Origin: Anthopleura xanthogrammica
Taxonomy: Eukaryota > Cnidaria > Anthozoa > Actiniaria > Actiniidae
Direction: 5' to 3'
Length of the DNA stretch: 64,000 bases
NCBI GenBank assembly: GCA_964019055.1
Contig: OZ025219.1
Location: 6,578,888-6,642,887 of the forward strand
The position numbers were made by a program, and so were the translations under genes. The notes below the pieces were generated by a model. That model made no database searches. It was not told the DNA's origin and saw nothing but the letters and a program-made list of their open reading frames with translations. Shown in pieces: positions 48,168 through 60,028 of this stretch (its first letter is position 1; each line of letters starts with the position of its first letter).

Positions 48168-51100
48168 TTCCAAACGTTTCTAATATACACATGACCGCGA
48201 GGTTCTACCCAGTCCCTGTGTCAAACATTTCTAATATACACATGGCCACGAGGTTCTACCCATACAGTCGCTGTGCCAAACATTTCTAATATACACATGG
48301 CCACAAGGTTCTACCCAGTCCCTGTGTCAAACATTTCTAATATACACATGGCCACGAGGTTCTACCCAGTCCCTGTGTCAAACATTTCTAATATACACAT
48401 GGCCACGAGGTTCTACCCAGTCCCTGTGTCAAACATTTCTAATATACACATGGCCACGAGGTTCTACCCAGTCCCTGTGTCAAACATTTCTAATATACAC
48501 ATGGCCACGAGGTTCTACCCAGTCCCTGTGTCAAACATTTCTAATATACACATGGCCACGAGGTTCTACCCAGTCCCTGTGTCAAACATTTCTAATATAC
48601 ACATGGCCACGAGGCTCTACCCAGTCCCTGTGTCAAACATTTCTAATATACACATGGCCACGAGGTTCTACCCAGTCGCTGTGTCAAACATTTCTAATAT
48701 ACACATGGCCACGAGGTTCTACCCAGTCGCTGTGTCAAACATTTCTAATATACACATGGCCACGAGGTTCTACCCAGTCGCTGTGTCAAACATTTCTAAT
48801 ATACACATGGCCACGAGGTTCTACCCAGTCCCTGTGTCAAACATTTCTAATATACACATGGCCACGAGGTTCTACCCAGTCGCTGTGTCAAACATTTCTA
48901 ATATACACATGGCCACGAGGTTCTACCCAGTCCCTGTGTCAAACATTTCTAATATACACATGGCCACGAGGTTCTACCCAGTCCCTGTGTCAAACATTTC
49001 TAATATACACATGGCCACGAGGTTCTACCCAGTCCCTGTGTCAAACATTTCTAATATACACATGGCCACGAGGTTCTACCCAGTCGCTGTGTCAAACATT
49101 TCTAATATACACATGGCCACGAGGTTCTACCCAGTCCCTGTGTCAAACATTTCTAATATACACATGGCCACGAGGTTCTACCCAGTCCCTGTGTCAAACA
49201 TTTCTAATATACACATGGCCACGAGGTTCTACCCAGTCCCTGTGTCAAACATTTCTAAATATACACATGGCCACGAGGTTCTACCCAGTCGCTGTGTCAA
49301 ACATTTCTAATATACACATGGCCACGAGGTTCTACCCAGTCCCTGTGTCAAACATTTCTAATATACACATGGCCACGAGGTTCTACCCAGTCCCTGTGTC
49401 AAACATTTCTAATATACACATGGCCACGAGGTTCTACCCAGTCCCTGTGTCAAACATTTCTAATATACACATGGCCACGAGGCTCTACCCAGTCCCTGTG
49501 TCAAACATTTCTAATATACACATGGCCACGAGGTTCTACCCAGTCCCTGTGTCAAACATTTCTAATATACACATGGCCACGAGGTTCTACCCAGTCCCTG
49601 TGCCAAACATTTCTAATATACACATGGCCACGAGGTTCTACCCAGTCCCTGTGTCAAACATTTCTAATATACACATGGCCACGAGGTTCTACCCAGTCGC
49701 TGTGTCAAACATTTCTAATATACACATGGCCACAAGGTTCCACCCAGTCCCTGTGTCAAACATTTCTAATATACACATGGCCACGAGGTTCTACCCAGTC
49801 CCTGTGTCAAACATTTCTAATATACACATGGCCACGAGGTTCTACCCAGTCCCTGTGTCAAACATTTCTAATATACACATGGCCACGAGGTTCTACCCAG
49901 TCCCTGTGTCAAACATTTCTAATATACACATGGCCACAAGGTTCTACCCAGTCGCTGTGCCAAACATTTCTAATATTCACATGGCCACGAGGTTCTACCC
50001 AGTCCCTGTGTCAAACATTTCTAATATACACATGGCCACGAGGTTCTACCCAGTCCCTGTGTCAAACATTTCTAATATACACATGGCCACGAGGTTCTAC
50101 CCAGTCGCTGTGCCAAACATTTCTAATATACACATGGCCACGAGGTTCTACCCAGTCGCTGTGTCAAACATTTCTAATATACACATGGCCACGAGGTTCT
50201 ACCCAGTCGCTGTGTCAAACATTTCTAATATACACATGGCCACAAGGTTCTACCCATACAGTCCCTGTGTCAAACATTTCTAATATACACATGGCCACGA
50301 GGTTCTACCCAGTCGCTGTGTCAAACATTTCTAATATACACATGGCCACGAGGTTCTACCCAGTCCCTGTGTCAAACATTTCTAATATACACATGGCCAC
50401 GAGGTTCTACCCAGTCCCTGTGTCAAACATTTCTAATATACACATGGCCACGAGGTTCTACCCAGTCCCTGTGTCAAACATTTCTAATATACACATGGCC
50501 ACGAGGTTCTACCCAGTCCCTGTGCCAAACATTTCTAATATACACATGGCCACGAGGTTCTACCCAGTCGCTGTGCCAAACATTTCTAATATACACATGG
50601 CCACGAGGTTCTACCCAGTCCCTGTGTCAAACATTTCTAATATACACATGGCCACGAGGTTCTACCCATACAGTCCCTGTGTCAAACATTTCTAATATAC
50701 ACATGGCCACGAGGCTCTACCCAGTCCCTGTGCCAAACATTTCTAATATACACATGGCCACGAGGTTCTACCCAGTCCCTGTGTCAAACATTTCTAATAT
50801 ACACATGGCCACGAGGTTCTACCCATACAGTCCCTGTGTCAAACATTTCTAATATACACATGGCCACAAGGTTCTACCCAGTCGCTGTGCCAAACATTTC
50901 TAATATACACATGGCCACGAGGTTCTACCCAGTCCCTGTGTCAAACATTTCTAATATACACATGGCCACGAGGTTCCACCCAGTCCCTGTGTCAAACATT
51001 TCTAATATACACATGGCCACGAGGTTCTACCCAGTCCCTGTGTCAAACATTTCTAATATACACATGGCCACGAGGTTCCACCCAGTCCCTGTGTCAAACA

Positions 51101-51435
51101 TTTCTAATATACACATGGCCACGAGGTTCTACCCAGTCGCTGTGCCAAACATTTCTAATATACACATGGCTACGATGCTCTTCCCAGTCCCTTTTTCAAA
51201 CATTTCTGATATACACATGGCCACGAGGTTCTACCCATGCAGTCGCTGTGCCAAACATTTCTAATAATGCACAAATGGCCGAAAAGTTTTTCTAAGTTGC
51301 CGTTCCAAACATTTAAAATACACATGGCCTCCAGGTTCTTCCCCGTTGCTGTGCCAAAAAAATATCCAAAATATTTTCTAAAATATATACATTCTATGGC
51401 CGCGAGATTCTACCCAGTCGCCAAACACTTCTAAT
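48168..51435. repeat. 51-bp satellite array, about 60 units
   Basis: Tandem array of a 51-bp unit containing CACATGGCCACGAGGTTCTA. The core (about 48230-51270) is nearly homogeneous; both edges decay. Because 51 is a multiple of three, one plus-strand frame stays open and repeats the 17-residue word MATRFYPVPVSNISNIH. Four or five units carry a 4-bp insertion (CCATACAGTC in place of CCAGTC) and one carries a single extra A near 49257, and each breaks the frame. Recurrent variants are mostly non-synonymous (Pro/Ala, Ser/Pro, Phe/Leu, Tyr/His). This pattern fits neutral non-coding satellite DNA better than a protein. Variant units are not randomly placed, which suggests local higher-order amplification. 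Confidence 0.95.
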
Positions 51436-52017
51436 ACACAAGTAAAGTGACGAGTTCAACCTTGTGTCGTTGAACTACAATGCAAAACGCATACCTTCAA
51501 AATTAATAAGGGAAAACTATAAGGAAATATCGAAGCTCTCCCCTCATTGATTTTGGTTATCTTATGGCCAGGACCCATGTACAAATTCGACTAACGGGGA
51601 CGTCTTGACTTGCAAGAAGTGAATTCATAGAAAGACACAACAGAGGTGACACCTACATCAACTCTGCAAGCACTATGGATTTGAAGTCGCTAGCTAGCAG
51701 ATGGTATGCCAGACCAACCAGAGAACATAATGGGCAACACAAGAGTCGCAATCTTATGGGATCTGCAAGTCCATACAGACAGAAGAATACTGGCAAACAG
51801 AATATAATTGTTAAGGACAAAATCGACAGACTTTGCTTTTTTGTTCAGTGATGTTTCAGTGCCATCGGAAAAGAACGTAAGTAGAGTAGAAAAACTATCA
51901 AAGTATAAGGATTTAGAGATCGAAGTGAAAAAGTCATAAAATAATCGCTATCTAGGAAGTAATGTCAAACAATTACCAGGAAATGTACAAATTGCCGAAC
52001 TGCAAAATAGTCAAAAT
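51436..52017. other. Gap between the satellite and the fibrinogen gene flank
   Basis: No gene recognised. Short degenerate frames only; possibly transposon debris. Confidence 0.45.
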
Positions 52018-52186
52018 ATTGTTATACTATAGTAACCTCACTACATGCACTCTGATAGGTCGAGGTCTGTGCTGTATTGAAGTAAAGGAAAGCGCCCGTG
52101 ATTCCAGTCGGCAGTTATAAAATACGCGGGGGTTTTACACGATCGAGAGAAGTGTTCGACGAAGTACGACGCGTAGCGCGAAGACC
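52018..52186. repeat. 3' flank of fibrinogen gene 1, duplicated beyond gene 2
   Basis: Matches 59845-59897 (CTCTGATTGGTCGAGGACTG) and then 62915-63010 (CGGTCGGCAGTTATAAAACA). In the second place the match is split by the LINE. In this copy it is separated from the gene by the TIR element at 52187-53312. Confidence 0.8.
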
Positions 52187-53312
52187 ATCCAGGGATATCC
52201 CAAGTGCCTTTGTGTGCTTCTTATTGTTTTTTTTGTTTTTTTTTGGTTCCAACCGGTTTATGTGCATCATTTCGTAATGATACTTGTACTGCTAATAATA
52301 CTATTATTAAGGTTTTGATTTAGCATTTGATGAAGACATGTTTGACTTATTTGGTACACAATATTGTAAGATCTGTACTGAACCTGAAAGTACTGAAAAG
52401 TAATCCAGTATTGTGACAAGTTTCTCTAAATTTCTTAAAGAATTTGAAAACAAATATCGCTAAAAGTTATGACACACAATCTTCTTAAGTACAATAGATT
52501 TTTTCAATTTTGAAAATTTTTGTTTCTTCTGTTTTAAGGAGGCTCCCTAGAGTTTACAGGTATTTGGAGCTATAAGAGAAATCCTTTTATAGCAAAAGCA
52601 TATCTGCATATCGATGCCTGATAGACCAACCATATTAAAGATTATGAGTTTAGGATTTGTTTGTGTTACCATAGCAACGCTGCATCTGTCATAAAAAGGC
52701 CTATTTTTAACATTAAAAAAATAATAACTCAAATTTTCCATGGTCAATATTCAATAATATGGGTTTTTTATAATATGACTGCGGCTTAAAAAAATCTTGA
52801 CATCAGAACGTGAGATATTGAGAAATTTCGATTTTCCTGGATTAAAAAAAAAAATTTGATGTCAGGATTTCAGTAGCATTTTGTCAGTTGCCTTTTTACA
52901 ACATTGTGAAAAAACTGTATACGTTTGGGAACATTTCACCATGTAATTTTGAGTTAATTTCATTTTGAAAATTAACGTACGCAAAATAAAAATTCTTCAA
53001 GTTTAGTAGTTGCGCATGCGCAAGCATGCTCATTGCATTCTGAATAAATGAACTGTTTTGAACGTGCAAGTTTGTCAAAGTCGTATAAAAATCACTAAAC
53101 ACAAGGGTAGATTTCACGGAGCTTTACTTGCTGCTGCTTCTGTTGCTACTGGTTTGAAATGATTGATAATTCTAGACAAAATGCGAGTAGTTTTTGTGAC
53201 TCTTGGTGCTTTGCCTCTGGACGTCGATGGAGGAAGAGTAAACTCTAGGGAGCCTCCTTAAAGGAAAAAATATTATATCTCATTCGTAATGCATGATGGG
53301 ATATCCCTGGAT
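52187..53312. mobile_element. TIR element with ATCCAGGGATATCCCA ends, carrying a nested insertion
   Basis: Left end ATCCAGGGATATCCCA and right end TGGGATATCCCTGGAT are perfect inverses. Removing the nested element at 52538-53257 leaves an element of about 400 bp. The paralogous flank of fibrinogen gene 2 lacks it, which supports insertion after duplication. Confidence 0.85.
52538..53257. mobile_element. Nested TTAA-flanked piggyBac-like MITE
   Basis: 720 bp, bounded on both sides by TTAA (52534-52537 and 53258-53261). TIRs GGAGGCTCCCTAGAGTTTAC and its exact inverse are 20 bp. No transposase frame. Confidence 0.88.
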
Positions 53313-53351
53313 CCTCCATTAACGCGTATCATTGGAATTCAATAACATTAG

Positions 53352-56300
53352 CTAGAAAGTCGTGAGTCGCGTTTTCATTTCTGAACGCCTGAATGAATAA
53401 AAGCTAGTTTTGAAGTGATACCAGCAAATTCCTTTTGTATTCACAGTGTTTCCCAAATATTTCCCATTGAGATTGGACCGATGACAAACGCTATACCACC
53501 AAGCACCAGTAAATAATGACGCACAGTTATCGCTCTGTTCGTCATTATCTTGATCTTTGGTAGTAAAGAACATGTTGTTATGGTAAGCCAGTGAGTCCCC
53601 AGCAGTACCTGAATACGACCCAACGTTGAGTCTGTACTTGTCTGATTTATCAGCAATACTAAAACTACCATATTTGGCATACTTTCGTACTCCTGCCCAG
53701 TCCTCCAGCTCCACGCGTAGAGTCGAGGGTGTTCTTGCTGTCAGTCGATGGATGTAGTCATTACCCAACCAGAACTCGCCATTCAGGTTTCCAAAACCGC
53801 TTTCGTACTGTTGCCAGCCAAGATAAAAGTCTACAGATCCATCTTGTCTTCTCTGGAACACTGTCCACCCCCCTCCGTCAGTTGTCATGTCACAGTAGAC
53901 TTGGAAGGGTCCTTGGTTGTCAGGGTCGATAAGGTAGGCGCCGTTACGTCGTTCACCGGATTCGAAGATATCTGAGCAATCCTTTTTGACACCTGAAAAA
54001 AATTCACTTTTTTAAGTCACCCCAAAAAAATTTTTTTTTTTTCATGGGGCCCCAATACTTATTTTTTAGCCTTGTTGTTCTGAACACTTTAGTTAAACAA
54101 CTCAGTTGAACTAATTGGCCACATGTGATTTTAGTGCGCTTAATCTGTTGTTAAGATCACAATTCTTTTTCTCTTGGTTCTCCGATTTTTAATATGCGTG
54201 TTTTCTATCTGTACAAAAAATATTCGAAGAATCACGATTTATCAACATATGAAGTGGTTATTTTTGTACATCGCAAATATTTATGTCGTTGGAGTGAACA
54301 TCTGAAGTTTACAAATGGAAAAAAAGAATAAGACGGAATATATCTGTCGCACTTTGTAATAAATCTGTCGCACTTTGTAATAAATCTGTCGCACTTTGTA
54401 ATATATCTGTCGCACTTTGTAATAAATCTGTCGCACTTTGTAATACCTGTCGCACTTTGTAATAAATCTGTCGCACTTTGTAATACCTATCGCACTTTGT
54501 AATAAATCTGTCGCACTTTGTAATACCTGTTGCACTTTGTAATAAAAAAAAGTGCGACAGCTTTTTTTTGTTACAAAGTGCGACGAAGGTTATTACAAAG
54601 TGCGACAGCTTTTTTATTACAAAGTGCAACAAGATTTATTACAAAGTGCGACAGATTTATTACAAAGTGCGATAGGTATTACAAAGTGCGACGATTTTTA
54701 CAAAGTGCGACAGTACACACTAGCTGCTTGGCAAGCGTCTCATCAAGTGAATACCAGCTAATTGGAAATCAAGAATTGCCCTTCTTCCAACCACTTATTT
54801 GATAACATTTTAGCGATTTTAAAGTTCAAATTCTTTTGTCTTAGCAGACTGATTCCAAAATATTCCATTTCCTCCGAAGTCTATCTTGCATTTACAAGTG
54901 AATGATCCAGGTGAGTTATGGCAGGTCGCATTGCGATTGCAATAGATCTCATCGGCTTGGGTGTAATGTTGTCCCATTTCAGACCACGTGTCATTCTCTT
55001 GAGTATCATTTCATTGTTTAACGGTTGCGCATGAGAAGATACATGAATATGGATACAACTCAAACAAAAAATCTTATTCTCAAGAGAATGACACGTGGTC
55101 TGAAATGGGACAAAATTACCCCAAGCCGATGAGGTCTATTGTGCAGCATACATTTGAAGAAGAAGAAAAACAGAAGTTGTATTCTTTGCTTGTGCACTTT
55201 TATGGTTCTTTTTGGTGTTTTATATTTTATTGAGAGGAATTCGGTGTAAATTTGGCTAAAAAGTGAAATTCCTATGCTAATGGAGCAAAATGTAAACAAT
55301 GACGTCTGCAAGTAAATACTTATGGAAATATAACCCGTGATCTTCAACCTTCCCACTCCTCCTAACTCCTAAAAAGTTGATCTCTTTCTTCCCAATCAGT
55401 GCTCTGTTTTACGAGTATTCAAAGTTGACGCTACACGGATTATAGAAAGAAGTCGAAACAGACAGTGAGATCGTGAGGATCGAACCGTAGACCTCTAGCT
55501 CCGAAGGCCGCGCACTAACCAACTGAGCTACGCCTGCTCTTAAGCATTATGCACAAAGCCTCACATTGAAGCCTTTATGTGTAACAAGCAAAGCGTGTCT
55601 GCTTCTAAAGGGAATGTTGTTAAGAGTACAAGTTGTATAATATAACTCACCATTCTGGCACCTATCTCCAGTAATTCCTGTTCCACACTGGCAAAGGTAA
55701 TCTATTCCGTTGTAATGGATGGTGCAGTTGCCATTATTTTGGCAGGGCTTTTCTTTGCACGGGTTCTGTAAAAAAAAGACCAAAAAGATGCAATTTTAGC
55801 AAACAGTGTGAAGTGATTAACGTAAGCAGTATTAAAAGGTTTCGATGTAGTTACTCTTATTACACAATCTATATTTTTCTATTTTTCTCGCACTGAACAA
55901 CATTCTGGTGCAACTTTCATCATTCTCGAGCATGCATAATCTCTTATCCAATTTGCAGTAGATTCGTGCAAATTTCAATCCAGAAACGTTCAAGCATTTG
56001 AACCTACTAGTGCAGCAGCAGGCAGCAGCATGTTTAAACTTGGAGCGGCTAATCATCCTTTCTTGCAGCTCTAACAGCTGAATTACGAAGGACGCAGCTC
56101 AACGTGGCCGAGTCGAAGGCATACAAAGGCACCAAACGCAGCTACCATATACGAGTCATGTCTGACCACGTAGCACAGCTCAGATCGAATTAGGGTTGAT
56201 TTTTTCTTCCCTCAAAGCAAGGGAGAGAACCATTAAACTCAACTTACTTAAGAGCTGGTCTCTGTAAGAATCAAGCAAATTTGGAAATGAAAAATGTTGA

Positions 56301-57328
56301 CCCACCTTGAAAAGTTGGTTTACAATTTCAGGAAATTTGAATTCGATTGCTTTAAATGCGCCTGACAACCAGCCTTATGAATTTTCGCTATTTTCGAGAG
56401 TGCTTAGAGTGGAATTTTGGGTACTAGGAATGAAAAGAGCCATGGCCGTTTCCATGGCAACAATGTATTTGAGGACCCCAACACTAGGTGTTTTTGTGCA
56501 CCCCCTGGGTGGCCTACCTGCACACAAAGTTTCAAGGTGGGCCAACATTTTTCATTTCCAGCTTTGCTTGATTCTTACACAGACCAGCTCTTAAGGTGCC
56601 CATCGAGTGCGGGGATCGAACCCGGGACCATAACATACGCACTACGCCACCCTAATTCTAGAAGTTTTTTTGTTGTAGGAAATTCTTGCGCTGTGCGATG
56701 TATTGACAAGCGATAGGGTTTTCTTCTGCGCTGTAAGAAAGCTTTAAAATTAGCGTTGATGTCAGCTAAAACCCGCATTTGAACTCTCCTTTCCTTAGCT
56801 TATTTGAGGGCGGGATCATCATTTTCTACAATCCAGACATCAGAGATCCGAGTAGATGAGATATGGATCTCGATACCTTTTCTAAAGTTACTTTTGCACG
56901 TCTGGGTGGGGTCTTGCAATAAGCAAGCCTAGTTTTAATTAATTTCTTACCTTGGTACTTAAAAAGGTAAAGTTTTCATTTCGTTTCAACTGCTCTGAGT
57001 CGGTATGAGAGTCAGTGGCCAACAGCTCGCATATGTGGCGATGGTCCACCTCAGCTATGATCTTAAAATTGACCGAACGACACCAAGATGTCCCAACACA
57101 AGCGAACACACAATCCATCTTGCTCGAGACTTTGGTGCTCATCTGCTCAACTTTGGTCATGTTTTCGGGCAAAGAAAGAATATAACCAGGATGGTTATCA
57201 AACTGGAATCCAGGATGAAGATCATCGTATGTGATGGTACTTGTGATGTAGTCTGCCTTCCACAAGAGGACAACCACGAAAACAAGTGGTGAACTACTGG
57301 AAAATATCATCTTTGCAACTGAATGCAT
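53352..57328 (-). CDS. Secreted PAN-EGF-fibrinogen-domain protein, gene 1
   Basis: Three exons, 56951-57328, 55651-55765 and 53352-53992, total 1134 nt and 377 residues; every junction is GT-AG with phases 0 then 1. The order is a hydrophobic signal peptide (about residues 1-30), a PAN/apple-like domain with Cys in DCVFACVGTSWC and HICELL, one EGF-like domain with six Cys (NPCKEKPCQNNGNC through DRCQNG), and a fibrinogen C-terminal domain from KDCSDIF to the end. That domain keeps the calcium-site pattern DQDNDEQSDNCA and the WWYSVCHRSNLNG pocket segment. Related lectin-like proteins (ficolins, tachylectins, cnidarian fibrinogen-related proteins) bind acetylated sugars and act in innate recognition or extracellular matrix, a likely but unproved role here. 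A second in-frame Met lies six codons downstream (57310). Introns hold several transposons. Confidence 0.92.
54336..54717. repeat. Head-to-head tandem repeats of a 20-21-bp unit
   Basis: About ten units of TGTCGCACTTTGTAATAAAT on the left half, then about seven units of the reverse complement (TTACAAAGTGCGACAG) from about 54548. The two halves can form a very large hairpin. Lies in intron 2 of fibrinogen gene 1. Confidence 0.93.
54940..55141. mobile_element. 202-bp fold-back MITE, copy 2
   Basis: Near-identical to 11548-11750, with ends CAATAGATCTCATCGGCTTG and CGATGAGGTCTATTG. Located in intron 2 of fibrinogen gene 1. Confidence 0.88.
55440..55542 (-). mobile_element. tRNA-like SINE head
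   Basis: On the minus strand: GCGTAGCTCAGTTGGTTAGT (A box) and GGTTCGATCC (B box), spaced as in a tRNA. The 3' side does not pair with the 5' GAGCAGG, so no acceptor stem forms and this is not a functional tRNA gene. Confidence 0.7.
56252..56590. mobile_element. TTAA-flanked MITE in intron 1 of fibrinogen gene 1
   Basis: Bounded by TTAA at 56248-56251 and 56591-56594. Ends GAGCTGGTCTCTGTAAGAAT and GACCAGCTC are inverse, with arms of about 60 bp. Confidence 0.85.
56591..56654 (-). mobile_element. tRNA-like SINE head
   Basis: Minus strand: GGGTGGCGTAGTGCG followed by B box GGGTTCGATCC. Matches the head at 44322-44400. Directly beside the TTAA element. Confidence 0.7.
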
Positions 57329-57599
57329 GCACTTAGCTTGTTGGTTTACTCAGGTCAAATGATGCTTGCAGCTGATGGTACTAACTTTAATTATCACTGC
57401 CTACTCAGTTGTCAATAAATTATTGATGTATGCCCGCACCTGCAGGCAACAACGAGATTTGGAGAATGCAAACCTTTTCCTGTCTGCTTCGAATTTCGTA
57501 GCTTAACTGTTAGCAATATGTTTTTGTTTCAAGTAAATCCGTCACTGACCCATCTACAGAGAAAGTGAAAAAACATGCAGGAATTTTGAACAACCAAAT

Positions 57600-57995
57600 T
57601 AAAACCTGGTTTACACGGCGTCGTAATCGTAGTCATAATCAACGTCATAATTATAACGGGACGTGTGAACCACAAAATCATAATCTTATTCATATTCATA
57701 ACGACCGTCATAAAGAATGGAAACTTTTCATTTTCTTGTGATTATAACTGACTAAAATTGGACTGTACTGGTAAATATTATAGTATAGCAAAGAAAGTTT
57801 TCGAACTTTTGTACTGAATCTTCGTAGTTTAAACATTTCTATAGTATAATATTGCAAGTGACAAGAAAATGAAAATTTTCTATTCATAACGACCGTTATG
57901 ATTATGACTATGGTTATGATTTTGTGGTTAACACTGTCTCATTATGATTATGGCTATTATTATGACTACAATTACGACGCAATTTGAACATAACC
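57600..57995. mobile_element. About 396-bp imperfect inverted-repeat element
   Basis: GGTTTACACGGCGTCGTAAT on the left pairs loosely with ATTACGACGCAATTTGAACA on the right. CATAACGACCGTCAT and ACGACCGTTATGATTATG patterns lie inside. Confidence 0.65.
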
Positions 57996-59006
57996 AAGCT
58001 TAAACAAACTGGCTCTAGCAAGTAAAATGTTGTCATTAAAAATGCATGGTTTAATCACCAGAATTGGAACTGAGTTAGTGAAGCCGACTCGTGCTTAATA
58101 CAAGATAAGATAAATTAAACGGTCATAGACCGCGGACGAAGGACTAGCGTCCGAATTCGAAACGTCAGTAAGTGATCTCTTTTACGGTGTAAAATTTAAC
58201 TTTTTATCCATACTGTTTCATTAGAAACACCGACGCAGCCCACACTAGCTTACCGCTAGTTATCATCTCTTTACGGTCATAGAATAGTTTTAGTGAGCAG
58301 GGTCATTTTTGAGCACACAAATTTTCTGTTTTAGTTACGTTGATAAATATTTTTACTTATTTAAAAAATATATATATATTATAGGGAAGAAATTTGTATC
58401 ACAAGATTCAAAAACCATTTGTAAGAATATTGCATAATTATATTTAAAAGCATTCGTACGCCCGCTCGTTAATCTAGCCATTGTTTTGAGACTCACTAAA
58501 TCCGTATTTTTTCTATTTTAAAATGAAAAACTGACAAAACACTTAAACTAGGTTCATCATAGAATAAATGCCCTCAATTTATATGTTAGAAGCAGGTTAG
58601 TTTCGGTTCATTTAGCTAGCCATTGCACGTCCCAGTCCAAGGGGCATTCCTTGTACGACACAATGATATGCTGGGTTGTTAAAATATTTCGGCAAGATCT
58701 GGACGCCAATTTTGGTTGTTCAAGTCTCGCAAATGAGCTGTCTTAGTAGAAACATATACTACATAAATACATACAAGATATCATTTTTATATTTTAAATT
58801 TTTAATATTTTTTAATATTTTAAATTTTGATAGTTTTAAAACCCGAAGATAATAGTTCATATGGCCTTATTGAGAACTTCTGAAATTTCGTTCTTGAGGC
58901 AGCTGCCTGTGAAGGGCTGGCTTGACATCAACAGGGATGGCAGAGCGTTTCTGAAAGTAGGGGGACTGAGGGGTATACTCAAATCCAGCCACAAGAAACT
59001 AACAAA

Positions 59007-59138
59007 CACACTGTAAAAAATTTAGCCTCGTCTAGGAAACGTAAGCTCTGTTGTTTTGACGAACTTGTACACTATACAAGTTCGTCAAGACAACAGAGCT
59101 TACGTTTCCTAGACGAGGCTAGATTTCTACAGTGTGAC
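59007..59138. mobile_element. 132-bp near-perfect hairpin
   Basis: CACACTGTA at the left and TACAGTGTG at the right. The inner arms (CCTCGTCTAGGAAACGTAAG) match over about 60 bp with only a few base loop (CACTA). Confidence 0.85.
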
Positions 59139-60028
59139 AGCTATTTCAAAAAACACATACAACATGAATACATACAAGATATCATCTTCAAATTTTAATG
59201 CTTTCAAAACCCGAAGGTAAAAGTTTGAGCCAAGCGTCCTCCCCAAGCGGCATACATTCTCTAGAAATGCTTTACACATTTGAAGGCTCGAACTCTGTTT
59301 CTTCAAAACACGTAAAACTTAATTGCTAATTTTAAAATATAAGATTACAATTTAAAGATCGCCCAAGTCCCTCCTCGTTTCCGTATTGGCCAATAAATTC
59401 AATGTTATTGAAATGCAAGTTTTCGGTACAACGAATAACATGGAAATTCACATCAACCTTCTTTTAATATACAATCGGCGAACAAATACCTTGAGACCAT
59501 TATGCAACAAAAGAAGCCCAATTCTAAATACCAAATGACTTTCTCCCTCCCCTCCCCTTGCAATGCTTTAAGGACGAATGCTCATCATGTGCCACCAATC
59601 ATTGGGCAAAGCAACACTGCTTGTGGGGATGTTAGATCCAATTTTTGCAAATATTTGCCAACAAGGGTCTTGTTATAATTGTATTCGCAGATATTAGTCG
59701 TTGGTTATTTCGTTCGCTTATCGATTGTCACTGGCTTCAGTAAAATTATTCGAACATTGGATGTCTAGCAAAATTTCTAGTTCATATAGAGCATCCAATC
59801 TTAACTAAAGTTTTCATAAATCAAAAGTATTTGATAAATTGTTATTATAGAGTCACCTCGCTACGTGTGCTCTGATTGGTCGAGGACTGTGCTGTATTGA
59901 AGTAAATTTGTGGCAGCGGCTTAAGAATAAAGCCCCTTGGAGTCTGCTACCGTATTTCTTGCTTGTCGTAAGAGGCGACTTAAAGGAATAGGGGTTGTAC
60001 GGTTAGTCATCCGCCTCCCTGAAGTATT

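Larger units (their letters stand above)
57329..59844. other. Intergenic gap between fibrinogen gene 1 and the LINE-bearing flank
   Basis: No exon recognised. Contains the fold-back at 57600-57995, the hairpin at 59007-59138 and low-complexity AT runs. Confidence 0.55.

Noticed and set aside
48273..51264. Long repeat-containing reading frames as a structural or secreted repeat protein
   Set aside because: Frame breaks at recurrent 4-bp insertions, mostly non-synonymous unit variants, no splice context or unique flanking domain; the open frame follows from a 51-bp unit.
48168..51435. CRISPR-like array
   Set aside because: Units are contiguous with no unique spacers, and the surroundings are animal DNA.
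54336..54717. CRISPR-like or regulatory operator array
   Set aside because: Repeats have no spacers and reverse orientation midway; intronic low-complexity expansion explains them.
55440..55542. Functional tRNA gene on the minus strand
   Set aside because: A and B boxes are present, but no acceptor stem can form and the 3' part continues into SINE-like sequence.
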